Shown piece after piece: positions 37,105-45,430 of a DNA stretch of 64,000 nucleotides. Position numbers and translations under genes: made by a program. Source of the DNA: Lautropia mirabilis (GTDB lineage Bacteria > Pseudomonadota > Gammaproteobacteria > Burkholderiales > Burkholderiaceae_B); the NCBI GenBank assembly GCA_945876565.1, contig CAMCOS010000002.1, positions 91,464-155,463 of the forward strand, given 5' to 3'. How positions within the stretch are numbered: the first letter of the stretch is position 1; every line of letters starts with the position of its first letter. Under the pieces are notes generated by a model that did not search any database, was not told the origin of the DNA, and was given only the letters and a program-made list of their open reading frames with translations.

Positions 37105-38265
37105 TCAGAATGAGCGTGGCAGCCCGAGCACGTGCTCGGCGACGTAGGACAGAATCAGGTTGGTGGAGATCGGCGCGACTTGATAGAGCCGGGTTTCCCG
37201 GAACTTGCGTTCGACGTCGTACTCGCAAGCAAATCCAAAACCGCCGTGAAACTGCAAACAGGCATTGGCGGCCTCCCATGAGGCGTCGGCTGCTAAAAGC
37301 TTGGACATGTTGGCTTGTGCGCCACAGGGCAGGTGTGCGTCAAACAGGCGACACGCTTCATAGCGCATCAGACTGGCTGCTTCCACGTTGATGTAGGCCT
37401 TGGCAATGGGGAATTGCACACCCTGGTTTTGTCCGATGGGTCGCCCAAACACGATTCGGTCTTTCACGTACTTGGTGACGCGATCGATAAACCAATAGCC
37501 GTCACCGATGCATTCAGCTGCGATGAGTGCTCTTTCAGCGTTCAAGCCATCCAGAATGTATTTGAATCCTTTGCCTTGCTCGCCAATTAAGTTTTCAGCG
37601 GGGATTTCCAGATTGTCAAAAAATAACTCATTGGTCTCGTGGTTGACCATATTCAAAATCGGCCGAATGGTCATGCCACTTTTGACGGCATCATGCAGAT
37701 CAACGATGAAGATAGACATGCCTTCGGACTTCTTGGTTACCTGATCAAGCGGCGTCGTGCGAGCCAGCAAAATCATAAGGTCAGAGTGCTGCACCCGTGA
37801 AATCCACACCTTCTGGCCGTTAATGATGTAGCGATCCCCCTTTCTGACGGCAGTTGTTTTAATCCGGGTTGTGTCGGTGCCAGTGGTTGGTTCGGTCACG
37901 CCCATCGACTGCAGACGCAATTGCCCAGAGGCGATCTTGGGCAGATAGCGCTGCTTTTGCTCTTCTGACCCATGGCGAACCAACGTACCCATGTTGTACA
38001 TTTGCCCGTGACATGCACCGGAATTGCCACCGCTGCGATTAATCTCTTCCATGATCACGGAAGCCTCAGTCATGCTTAAACCAGAGCCGCCGTATTCTTG
38101 CGGAATCAATGCGGCCATCCAGCCTGCTTTAGTCAAGGCATCGACAAACTCTTCCGGATATCCGCGCTGTTCATCGATTTTGCGGAAGTACTCGTCAGGA
38201 AATTGGGCGCAAAGGCTGCGGATGCCATCACGGATGTCTTGGAACTGTTCAGCGTGGGTGGTCAT
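37105..38265 (-). CDS. Acyl-CoA dehydrogenase-like flavoprotein
   Basis: A 386-residue acyl-CoA dehydrogenase homologue. FAD-binding stretches such as LQSMGVTEPTTGTDTTRIKTTA, INGQKVWISRVQHSDL and IGEQGKGFKYILDGLNAERA are clear, as is LQFHGGFGFACEYDVERKFRE. Where most members have the catalytic glutamate in a YEG motif, this one reads RLYQVAPISTN, so the base must come from elsewhere or the reaction differs. It is first in a unit with PrpD- and RidA-like genes and is divergent from a LysR regulator. Substrate unknown. Confidence 0.88.
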   Translation of the reverse strand: MTTHAEQFQDIRDGIRSLCAQFPDEYFRKIDEQRGYPEEFVDALTKAGWMAALIPQEYGGSGLSMTEASVIMEEINRSGGNSGACHGQMYNMGTLVRHGSEEQKQRYLPKIASGQLRLQSMGVTEPTTGTDTTRIKTTAVRKGDRYIINGQKVWISRVQHSDLMILLARTTPLDQVTKKSEGMSIFIVDLHDAVKSGMTIRPILNMVNHETNELFFDNLEIPAENLIGEQGKGFKYILDGLNAERALIAAECIGDGYWFIDRVTKYVKDRIVFGRPIGQNQGVQFPIAKAYINVEAASLMRYEACRLFDAHLPCGAQANMSKLLAADASWEAANACLQFHGGFGFACEYDVERKFRETRLYQVAPISTNLILSYVAEHVLGLPRSF

Positions 38266-38323
38266 AATTGTCTTATCATGGAGTTTTGCGACGAAACAAA
38301 CTGTGCCTCAGGCGCGCACGCTT

Positions 38324-38333
38324 GCCAATTGGC
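38324..38333. promoter_or_regulatory. Palindrome in the LysR/acyl-CoA dehydrogenase divergent gap
   Basis: GCCAATTGGC is a perfect 10-base palindrome near the middle of the 156-base gap between the divergent start codons. A second small dyad, CACGAAGTG, is nearby at about 38360. LysR-type regulators usually bind such dyads between themselves and the operon they control. That this is the operator is inference from position. Confidence 0.4.
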
Positions 38334-38421
38334 GTTTTACAAACCCGGCCTTTATCTGACACGAAGTGTGGTGAGTCGATGTCAGGTTGCGCTGCCGCAC
38401 TAAACTTCCTTGAATGCGTAC

Positions 38422-39345
38422 ATGGCCAGTCACTTTGACCTTACCGATCTTCAGTTAATTGTCAATATTGGCGACGCCACTAGCTTGACTCGTGGTGCTG
38501 AGCGCTCGCACCTATCGTTGCCAGCGGCCAGCAACCGCGTCAAAAACCTAGAGGAACATTTTGGCACGCGCTTGTTTCATCGTAACAGCCAAGGCGTGAC
38601 ACTGACGCCATCAGGCGAGGCGTTCTTAAGGCATGCCCGTAAGGTTTTGCAGCAGATTGAGCACTTGCGGGGTGATATTTACGAATACTCCCGTGGCGTT
38701 AAGGGACAAGTTCGCATGGTGGCCAACACCACGGCCATGAATGAGTTCATGCCGGCAGTGCTCAGCCGATATCTGGGCTCTCATCCTGATGTCACGGTGG
38801 AGCTTCGTGAGCGGCTGAGCTACCTGGTGGTTAAGGCTGTTGTAGACGGCGCAGCTGATATCGGAATCGTCGCAGGCAAACCTGCCGGTGCTGAGCTTCA
38901 GTATCTGCCTTACAGACGCGATCGGCTGGCACTCGTTGCTGCGCCCAATCACCCATTAGCGAGCCGCTCGTCTGTTTCCTTTAATGAGACACTCGAATTT
39001 GAGTACGTGGGTTTGTCTGAATGGAGTGCGATCCACGCGTTTCTGATTCAAGCTGCAGATAATCTTGGCTATGCGTTTCGTTTTCGGGTTGAGGTTGGCA
39101 GTTTTGATGCAGTCTGCCGCATGATCGAAGCCGGCGTTGGCATTGGAATCGTGCCCGAAAAAGCAGCATTGCGTTACGCTGGCAGCATGCTGATCAAAGT
39201 CATAAGACTCACTGATGCATGGGCTGAACGCAAGCTGCATGTTTGCGTACGGGATCTGGATGCCTTGCCATCGTTTGCCCGCGAGCTTGTGCAGATGTTG
39301 CAAGATGATGTGCCCGAGAATGAGCGTGATAACCATGGTCAATAA
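38422..39345 (+). CDS. LysR-family transcriptional regulator
   Basis: A 307-residue LysR regulator. The N-terminal winged helix-turn-helix is clear (LQLIVNIGDATSLTRGAERSHLSLPAAS with NRVKNLEEHFGTRLFHR), followed by a coiled linker and a substrate-binding effector domain (VRMVANTTAMNEFMPAVLSRYL ... GVGIGIVPEKAALRYA). It is divergent from the acyl-CoA dehydrogenase/PrpD/RidA unit and most likely controls it. I use the ATG at codon five of a TTG-initiated frame. Its last codons overlap the start of rdgB. Confidence 0.92.
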   Translation: MASHFDLTDLQLIVNIGDATSLTRGAERSHLSLPAASNRVKNLEEHFGTRLFHRNSQGVTLTPSGEAFLRHARKVLQQIEHLRGDIYEYSRGVKGQVRMVANTTAMNEFMPAVLSRYLGSHPDVTVELRERLSYLVVKAVVDGAADIGIVAGKPAGAELQYLPYRRDRLALVAAPNHPLASRSSVSFNETLEFEYVGLSEWSAIHAFLIQAADNLGYAFRFRVEVGSFDAVCRMIEAGVGIGIVPEKAALRYAGSMLIKVIRLTDAWAERKLHVCVRDLDALPSFARELVQMLQDDVPENERDNHGQ

Positions 39346-39973
39346 TCCAATTTTGTCTTCACTGGTTGTAGCTTCTGGTAACGCCGGCAAGCTGCGTGAA
39401 TTTGATCGCTTGCTCAAGCCCCTCGGCATTGCCGTTCACAGTCAGGCTGAGTTTGGTGTGGAATCACCACCAGAACCCTATGGAACTTTTCTGGAAAATT
39501 CGCTCACCAAAGCCCGGCACGCCAGCGCACACACCGGATTGCCAGCGTTGGCCGATGACTCTGGCATTTGTGTGCCGGCGTTGGGCGGCGCGCCTGGCGT
39601 GCATTCGGCACGATATGCCGACCCAGTGGCGGGGGTGCAACAAGATGTGCTGAACAATGCCAAATTGGTGCAGGCGCTTGCCCACCATGAAGATCGGCGA
39701 GCTTTTTATGTCGCGGTTCTGGTGCTGGTATTGTGCCCCGATGACCCGCTACCGATTGTTGCCCAGGGGCTTTGGGCCGGTGAGGTCAGTGAGCAGCCAA
39801 AGGGCGTCAACGGATTTGGCTACGACCCGCACTTCTGGTTACCTGGCTTGGACGCCACGGCGGCAGAACTGGATCCAACTGAAAAAAATCAGTTAAGCCA
39901 TCGAGCCCTGGCGATGCAAACTCTGATCGCTCAATTGGCCAATCGAGGTTTACTCGCAACGCCGAGTTGTTGA
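39335..39973 (+). CDS. rdgB: XTP/dITP pyrophosphatase RdgB (HAM1)
   Basis: A 212-residue enzyme that removes non-canonical purine nucleotides (ITP, XTP, dITP). It has LVVASGNAGKLREFDRLL, ENSLTKARHAS, ALADDSGICVPALGGAPGVHSARYA, GVNGFGYDPHFWLP and KNQLSHRALAM, all hallmark motifs. The start could also be the ATG five codons upstream (39320); neither has a strong ribosome-binding site. It overlaps the LysR stop and is followed by hemW after ten bases. Confidence 0.95.
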   Translation: MVNNPILSSLVVASGNAGKLREFDRLLKPLGIAVHSQAEFGVESPPEPYGTFLENSLTKARHASAHTGLPALADDSGICVPALGGAPGVHSARYADPVAGVQQDVLNNAKLVQALAHHEDRRAFYVAVLVLVLCPDDPLPIVAQGLWAGEVSEQPKGVNGFGYDPHFWLPGLDATAAELDPTEKNQLSHRALAMQTLIAQLANRGLLATPSC

Positions 39974-39983
39974 GGTTCGGGTA

Positions 39984-41204
39984 GTGGATAAGCGCATCAT
40001 TCCGATTATTACCCAGCCGGCTGCAAAGCCTTTGGCTGCCCGTGAGCCGGGTCAGCGTCTGACTAGCTTGCCGCCACTTTCCCTGTACGTGCACGTACCT
40101 TGGTGTGTGCGCAAATGTCCATACTGTGACTTCAATTCACACCAGTCCCCTGATGTATTGCCCGAAGATCAATACCTCGCCGCATTGACCGCAGATATAG
40201 AGCAAGCCTTACCGCTGATTTGGGGGCGTCAAATCCACACGGTGTTTTTGGGTGGCGGCACGCCCAGCTTACTGACTGAATCGACTGTGGACAAAATGCT
40301 GGCGATGATACGCGCACGCCTTAATCTCTGGCCAGACGCGGAAGTGACCTTGGAAGCCAACCCGGGCACCGCCGAAGCTCATCGGTTCAAAGGTTACGCC
40401 GCCAGTGGCGTGAACCGAATTTCACTGGGCATACAGTCCTTTAATGACGAACAACTCAAGCGGCTTGGGCGAATCCATGATGCGCGTGGGGCGCGTGACG
40501 CCATCGGCATGGCGCAAGCAGCCGTTGATCGGGTCAATCTGGACCTCATGTATGGCTTGCCTGAGCAGACCGAGATGGATTGCAAGCAGGAGCTTGAGCA
40601 CGCCGCGTCGTTTGCGACGGAGCATTTGAGTTTGTACCAGCTCACGCTTGAGCCTCAGACCGTATTTGCGAAGTATCCGCCGACTCTGCCTGATGACGCT
40701 GTTATTCAAGCGATGGAAGATCAAATCGGTTCTGTGGTCGAGTCGGCTGGCTGGCAGCGATACGAGGTGTCGGCCTATGCGAAGTCACACGCCCAATGTC
40801 GACACAACATGAACTACTGGACCTTTGGTGATTATCTGGGCGTTGGCCCTGGTGCGCATAGCAAGATTTCATTTGCAGACCGAATCATTCGACAGGCTCG
40901 AGTTCGCAATCCGCAGCAATGGATGCAAGCCGTGATTCGCTTTGATGGCACACACATTAGCGAAGATCGCGAACTAACGGATGAGGACTTGCCATTTGAG
41001 TTTTTTCTCAATGCATTGCGCTTGCGTCGCGGGGTCGATATCGATTTGTTTCAAGCACACACAGGGCTAGACTTTGCATCGATTCAGTCAATGATCCGTA
41101 TCAGCACCCAAAAAGGCTTGCTGGAAGTGGATCAGGCGACAATCAGACCGACCGCGCTTGGCTGGCGGCATCTGAACGACCTGCAGATCATATTCCTGCG
41201 TTAG
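39984..41204 (+). CDS. hemW: Radical SAM heme chaperone HemW
   Basis: A 406-residue radical SAM protein of the HemN-like HemW group, a heme-binding chaperone. The iron-sulphur cluster cysteines are C41, C45 and C48 in PWCVRKCPYCDFNSH, lacking the extra cysteine typical of true HemN. VFLGGGTPSLL, LEANPGTAE, NRISLGIQSFNDEQLKRLGRIH, VNLDLMYGLPEQT and YWTFGDYLGVGPGAHS follow. The start is GTG with TGAGG upstream. It is often annotated wrongly as coproporphyrinogen oxidase. Confidence 0.93.
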   Translation: MDKRIIPIITQPAAKPLAAREPGQRLTSLPPLSLYVHVPWCVRKCPYCDFNSHQSPDVLPEDQYLAALTADIEQALPLIWGRQIHTVFLGGGTPSLLTESTVDKMLAMIRARLNLWPDAEVTLEANPGTAEAHRFKGYAASGVNRISLGIQSFNDEQLKRLGRIHDARGARDAIGMAQAAVDRVNLDLMYGLPEQTEMDCKQELEHAASFATEHLSLYQLTLEPQTVFAKYPPTLPDDAVIQAMEDQIGSVVESAGWQRYEVSAYAKSHAQCRHNMNYWTFGDYLGVGPGAHSKISFADRIIRQARVRNPQQWMQAVIRFDGTHISEDRELTDEDLPFEFFLNALRLRRGVDIDLFQAHTGLDFASIQSMIRISTQKGLLEVDQATIRPTALGWRHLNDLQIIFLR

Positions 41205-41227
41205 TTCATTTTGCTCTAATCTGGTGC

Positions 41228-41252
41228 TTGATATGGTGCATAATGCACAACA
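41228..41252 (+). promoter_or_regulatory. Possible NtrC-binding region upstream of glnA
   Basis: GTGCTTGATATGGTGCA followed directly by TAATGCAC gives overlapping dyads built on GTGCA/TGCAC. The right half ATGGTGCA matches the half-site of the NtrC consensus (TGCACTAAAATGGTGCA), but the left half is offset by a base, so the match is incomplete. It lies about 80-90 bases upstream of the sigma-54 element, a normal distance for an enhancer site. Confidence 0.4.
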
Positions 41253-41320
41253 GCAGGGCACAAAAGGCATCAAATCGGAAGCGTAAACCCCCGATGTTGG
41301 TGCCAGTTAGCATCAATAGG

Positions 41321-41336
41321 CTGGCATGGAATTTGC
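41321..41336 (+). promoter_or_regulatory. Sigma-54 (-24/-12) promoter of glnA
   Basis: CTGGCATGGAATTTGC matches the sigma-54 consensus: TGGCA at -24, TTGC at -12, and exactly ten bases between the GG and GC doublets. The predicted start of transcription, about twelve bases downstream near 41347, leaves a leader of about 60 bases before glnA. NtrB and NtrC, which activate such promoters when nitrogen is short, are encoded directly downstream. Confidence 0.85.
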
Positions 41337-41407
41337 TATTTTCCCCACAACGCTAACTTAAACTAGCGGCATTAACCTTAACACCCATCTACCGAATCGG
41401 AGCCTTT

Positions 41408-42820
41408 ATGAGCACGACCCAAGACGTTCTAAAGATGATTGCAGACAACGATGTCAAGTTCGTTGACTTCCGTTTTACCGACACCATTGGCAAGGAGCAG
41501 CACGTTTCGGTGCCTGCCAAGCTTGTTGATGCAGACAAACTCGAGTCGGGGCAGGCATTTGACGGGTCATCGATTGCAGGTTGGAAGGGCATCGAAGCAT
41601 CGGATATGCTGCTGATGCCCGACACAGAGACTGCTCACATGGATCCATTTCGTGAAGAGTCAACATTAATCCTGACGTGTGACGTGCTTGAGCCCTCAGA
41701 CATGAAGGGCTATGACCGTGACCCGCGATCGCTGGCCAAGCGCGCCGAAGCCTATCTGAAGTCCACCGGCTTGGGCGACACCGCATACTTTGGCCCAGAG
41801 CCGGAGTTTTTTGTGTTTAACGGCGTGACCTGGAACGACGACATGTCAGGTTGCTTTGTCAAGATCAAGTCAGATGAAGGCTTTTGGAGCCGCGGCGCTG
41901 ATAGCGAAGGTGGCAACTTGGCCCACCGCCCAAAAGTCAAAGGTGGCTACTTTCCAGTTCCTCCCGTTGATTCCTTCCAGGACATGCGTTCGGAAATGTG
42001 CTTGTTGCTCGAAGAGCAGGGCGTTCCCGTCGAAGTCCATCACCACGAAGTCGCCGGCGCCGGTCAGTCAGAAATTGGCACCATGTTCAGCACCTTGGTT
42101 CGTCGCGCTGACTGGAACCAGATCCTGAAGTACACCGTCCATAACGTCGCACACGCCTATGGTCAAACGGCCACCTTCATGCCTAAGCCAGTGGTGGGTG
42201 ATAACGGTTCCGGCATGCATGTTCACCAATCCATCTGGCGTGATGGCCAGAACCTGTTCTCAGGCAATGGCTACGCTGGATTGTCCGAGTTTGCGCTTTA
42301 CTACATCGGTGGCATTATCAAGCACGCACGCGCGCTTAACGCAATCACCAACCCGGGCACCAACTCTTACAAGCGCCTCGTGCCGCACTATGAAGCGCCT
42401 GTCAAGCTTGCCTACTCGGCGCGCAACCGCTCTGCTTCGATCCGGATTCCTTACGTGGGCAACCCCAAAGGTCGTCGCATTGAGGCTCGCTTCCCTGATC
42501 CACTTGCCAACCCCTACCTCGCATTCTCTGCGTTGATGATGGCTGGTTTGGACGGCGTACAGAACAAAATCCATCCTGGCGATCCAGCGGACAAAAACCT
42601 GTATGACCTGGCCCCGGAAGAGGACGCCTTGATCCCAACAGTGTGTCACTCGCTTGACCAGGCGCTGGAAGCGCTCGACAACGACCGTGAGTTCTTAACT
42701 CGTGGTGGCGTCTTTAGCAACGAGATGATTGACGCGTATATCGAACTCAAAATGGCTGAGGTCACGCGTATTCGCATGACGACCCATCCGGTTGAGTTTG
42801 ATATGTACTACAGCCTGTAA
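41408..42820 (+). CDS. glnA: Glutamine synthetase, type I
   Basis: A 470-residue GSI-beta glutamine synthetase that fixes ammonium into glutamate. [72 protein letters not shown] and [17 protein letters not shown] with the substrate-binding residues are all present. The adenylylation tyrosine lies in [10 protein letters not shown] around residue 400, so activity should be tuned by GlnE and PII. GGAG sits six bases before the ATG. It leads the glnA-ntrB-ntrC unit. Confidence 0.97.
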   Translation: MSTTQDVLKMIADNDVKFVDFRFTDTIGKEQHVSVPAKLVDADKLESGQAFDGSSIAGWKGIEASDMLLMPDTETAHMDPFREESTLILTCDVLEPSDMKGYDRDPRSLAKRAEAYLKSTGLGDTAYFGPEPEFFVFNGVTWNDDMSGCFVKIKSDEGFWSRGADSEGGNLAHRPKVKGGYFPVPPVDSFQDMRSEMCLLLEEQGVPVEVHHHEVAGAGQSEIGTMFSTLVRRADWNQILKYTVHNVAHAYGQTATFMPKPVVGDNGSGMHVHQSIWRDGQNLFSGNGYAGLSEFALYYIGGIIKHARALNAITNPGTNSYKRLVPHYEAPVKLAYSARNRSASIRIPYVGNPKGRRIEARFPDPLANPYLAFSALMMAGLDGVQNKIHPGDPADKNLYDLAPEEDALIPTVCHSLDQALEALDNDREFLTRGGVFSNEMIDAYIELKMAEVTRIRMTTHPVEFDMYYSL

Positions 42821-42837
42821 TCATGTCTGACTAGGTG

Positions 42838-42859
42838 GTCGGGCCAGACCCGGCCCGAC
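42838..42859 (+). terminator. GC-rich hairpin between glnA and ntrB
   Basis: GTCGGGCC and GGCCCGAC form a perfect 8-bp stem with the six-base loop AGACCC, ending four bases before the ntrB ATG. There is no T-run, so it is not a full intrinsic terminator. Its position suggests it lowers transcription or translation of ntrBC relative to glnA, as known for the glnA-glnL gap in enteric bacteria. Confidence 0.6.
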
Positions 42860-42863
42860 AACC

Positions 42864-43913
42864 ATGACAGCCCCAGAGCCCTATGATCTACTAGCGACCA
42901 CCGTTCTATTGCTCGACCGTGATGGGGTGGTGGTTCGCGCCAATTCGGCAGCCGAAGATTTATTCGGTCGCTCTAGGCGTCAAATCGAAGGGCAGATGGC
43001 AATCGCGCTGTTTCAGCAGGATGCTTCACTCGCACAGTCGGTGTTGCATGCCTGCGAGGGCACGCTCGAAAGTTGCCGGCAGGTTGCCGTTATATCCCGG
43101 CAAGGGTTGTATCGTGAAGTGTCGGTCATGACCTTGAGTCTGCTTGGTCAGCCTTGGGCCTCGCTGATGGAGATCGCAGACTTAGAGAGTCGCTTGATCG
43201 TGGATAGGACTCAGCGATTGGCCGAGGATATTCAAGCTCAGCATGAGTTGCTGCGCAATCTTGCCCATGAGGTAAAGAATCCGTTGGGCGGTCTGCGCGG
43301 TGCGGCCCAGTTGCTCGAGGCCGAGCTACCTGAGCCGCGACTAACCGAATACACCCAGGTGATTATTTCGGAGGCGGACCGATTGCAAGCGCTAGTTGAT
43401 CGTTTGGCAGCGCCTCAATCCAGTGCCATGCAGATTGCTGAAGTCAATGTGCACGAAGTTTGTGAAAGAGTCTGTGCTTTAGTTAGGGCTGAGTTTGCGA
43501 GCATCGGTCTGAATCGGGATTACGATGCTTCTATGCCTGAGATTAGGGCGGACAGTGCTCGTTTGGTGCAGGCGTTGCTCAATGTGGTGCGCAATGCAGC
43601 GCAAATGCTGACTCAGTCGGACACGCCTGCTGGCATGGTTACTGTACGAACACGAATTGCTCGTCAAGTGATGCTGCATCGTCGCCAGCACCGTATGGTT
43701 GTAGAGATCGCTGTGATTGACAATGGACCGGGTGTTCCATTGGCGATACAAGACAAAGTATTCCATCCTTTGGTTACTGCCCGTGACGGTGGAACCGGCC
43801 TCGGATTAAGCCTGGCACAAGATCTGCTACAGCAGCATGGTGGCCTGATTGAAATGGAATCCAAGCCAGGCCACACCGAATTTCGATTGTTGATTCCGAT
43901 GGAGCTGGGATGA
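42864..43913 (+). CDS. glnL: Nitrogen regulation sensor kinase NtrB
   Basis: A 349-residue cytoplasmic histidine kinase/phosphatase that controls NtrC under the direction of PII. A PAS domain (about 8-105, TTVLLLDRDGVVVRANSAAEDLFG) is followed by the dimerisation helix with the phosphorylated H135 in NLAHEVKNPLGG, then the ATPase domain (LLNVVRNAAQML, AVIDNGPGVP, DGGTGLGLSLAQDLLQQHGG). No membrane segments. Its ATG lies just after a strong hairpin and lacks an obvious ribosome-binding site; its stop overlaps the ntrC start by four bases. Confidence 0.94.
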   Translation: MTAPEPYDLLATTVLLLDRDGVVVRANSAAEDLFGRSRRQIEGQMAIALFQQDASLAQSVLHACEGTLESCRQVAVISRQGLYREVSVMTLSLLGQPWASLMEIADLESRLIVDRTQRLAEDIQAQHELLRNLAHEVKNPLGGLRGAAQLLEAELPEPRLTEYTQVIISEADRLQALVDRLAAPQSSAMQIAEVNVHEVCERVCALVRAEFASIGLNRDYDASMPEIRADSARLVQALLNVVRNAAQMLTQSDTPAGMVTVRTRIARQVMLHRRQHRMVVEIAVIDNGPGVPLAIQDKVFHPLVTARDGGTGLGLSLAQDLLQQHGGLIEMESKPGHTEFRLLIPMELG

Positions 43914-45382
43914 AACCTGTTTGGATAGTCGACGATGATCAAGCGATTCGGTGGGTGCTGGAGAAGGCCCTGATGCGGGCCAACATCAACACGCTAAGCT
44001 TTGCCAATGCAAACGAAGTTGAGCAGGCTCTGCAACTTGAAACACCAGCAGCCTTAATTACCGACATTCGCATGCCCGGCAAGGACGGCTTGAAACTGCT
44101 ATCTGACATCAAGACTGGACATCCGGACTTGCCGGTCATCGTGATGACAGCCTATGGTGATCTTGACAGCACCGTATTGGCTTTCCAAGGCGGGGCATTT
44201 GATTTTTTGGCCAAACCATTCGACGTCAACGAGGCGGTGACGCTCATTGAGCGCGCTTTGCAAGACGGCGCGGATGGGGCATCTATTGCTAATGAAGATA
44301 AAAATGGCAATGGCAAGTCTAGCGGTCGTGCGATGCTCACGCAATCTTCTTCGCCCGCCATGCAAGAGGTATTTCGGGCCATTGGAAAGCTTGCCCAGTC
44401 AAACGTCACTGTGCTGATTACTGGCGAGTCTGGCACTGGAAAAGAGTTGGTGGCACGCGCACTGCACGATCATGGCATGCGTGCGCATGCTCCGTTTGTG
44501 GCTTTGAACACCGCGGCCATCCCGCGCGATTTGCTGGAAGCTGAGCTATTCGGACATGAGCGGGGTGCATTTACCGGTGCTAGCGCAAATCGTCGCGGTC
44601 GTTTTGAAGAGGCATCCGGTGGAACGCTGTTTCTAGATGAGATTGGTGACATGCCGCTAGAGCTGCAAACCCGGCTGTTAAGGGTATTGTCTGACGGCAC
44701 GTTTTACCGGGTTGGCGGCTCACAGCCGGTCAAAGTTGACGTCAGGATCGTCGCTGCAACGCATCAACCGCTCGAGGAACGTGTTCGGGAAGGAAAGTTT
44801 CGCGAAGACTTGTTCCACCGCTTGAATGTAATCCGTCTGCGGCTGCCACCTCTGCGCGAGCGACGTGAAGATATCCCTGCGCTGGCCAAGCATTTCTTGC
44901 AATCGAGCGCCAAGTCACTAGGGGTTTCAGTCAAGCGATTGTCTGATGCTGGCATGCAGCAACTGCAACAATTCGATTTTCCTGGCAATGTCCGGCAATT
45001 AGAAAACTTTTGTCACTGGCTGACGGTGATGGCACCAGGTCAGACAATCAATCTGGCTGACTTGCCACCGGAGGTGTGTGGCACTGAGTCCCAGTCGAAT
45101 GCACTTTTGCCACAAAGGGCGGTGCCAGAAATCTCAATTGCCCCCATGGCACCAGTGTCTCGCAGCTGGACTGATCTCTTGTCGCAAGAGGCTTCAGTAC
45201 GCTTGGCCAACGCTGAGCCTGAGGTTTGGGCGGTGTTAACTCGAGAATTTGAACGCGCTGTCATTGATGCGGCGCTGCGAAGTTGTCGCGGCAGACGGGT
45301 GGAGGCAGCCTCGCGTCTAGGGATGGGGCGCAACACGATTACCCGCAAATTGCGCGAGCTTGACATGGATGCCGGTATATAA
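43910..45382 (+). CDS. glnG: Nitrogen regulation response regulator NtrC
   Basis: A 490-residue sigma-54 activator. The receiver domain has D52 as phosphorylation site ([13 protein letters not shown]). The AAA+ domain begins near residue 145 with Walker A GESGTGKE (172-179), the sigma-54-contacting GAFTGA loop (219-224) and [17 protein letters not shown]. The Fis-type DNA-binding helix-turn-helix is at the C-terminus ([23 protein letters not shown]). It should activate the sigma-54 promoter at 41321 upstream of glnA. Confidence 0.95.
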   Translation: MKPVWIVDDDQAIRWVLEKALMRANINTLSFANANEVEQALQLETPAALITDIRMPGKDGLKLLSDIKTGHPDLPVIVMTAYGDLDSTVLAFQGGAFDFLAKPFDVNEAVTLIERALQDGADGASIANEDKNGNGKSSGRAMLTQSSSPAMQEVFRAIGKLAQSNVTVLITGESGTGKELVARALHDHGMRAHAPFVALNTAAIPRDLLEAELFGHERGAFTGASANRRGRFEEASGGTLFLDEIGDMPLELQTRLLRVLSDGTFYRVGGSQPVKVDVRIVAATHQPLEERVREGKFREDLFHRLNVIRLRLPPLRERREDIPALAKHFLQSSAKSLGVSVKRLSDAGMQQLQQFDFPGNVRQLENFCHWLTVMAPGQTINLADLPPEVCGTESQSNALLPQRAVPEISIAPMAPVSRSWTDLLSQEASVRLANAEPEVWAVLTREFERAVIDAALRSCRGRRVEAASRLGMGRNTITRKLRELDMDAGI

Positions 45383-45405
45383 AAAAAGCCACAAGTAATG
45401 GCTTA
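45380..45405 (-). terminator. Rho-independent terminator of the fbpABC transcript
   Basis: Read on the minus strand: AAGCCA, a seven-base loop, TGGCTT, then a run of T. The stem is 6 bp and the T-run overlaps the ntrC stop codon. It lies about 26 bases beyond the fbpC stop, so it should end the iron-transporter message. On the plus strand the hairpin has no T-run. Confidence 0.65.
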
Positions 45406-45430
45406 AGGTAGCGGCTTGATTTGACTTGGT

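Noticed and set aside
39984..41204. Oxygen-independent coproporphyrinogen III oxidase HemN
   Set aside because: The cysteine pattern CVRKCPYCDF without the additional HemN cysteine, and the rdgB neighbourhood, fit HemW.
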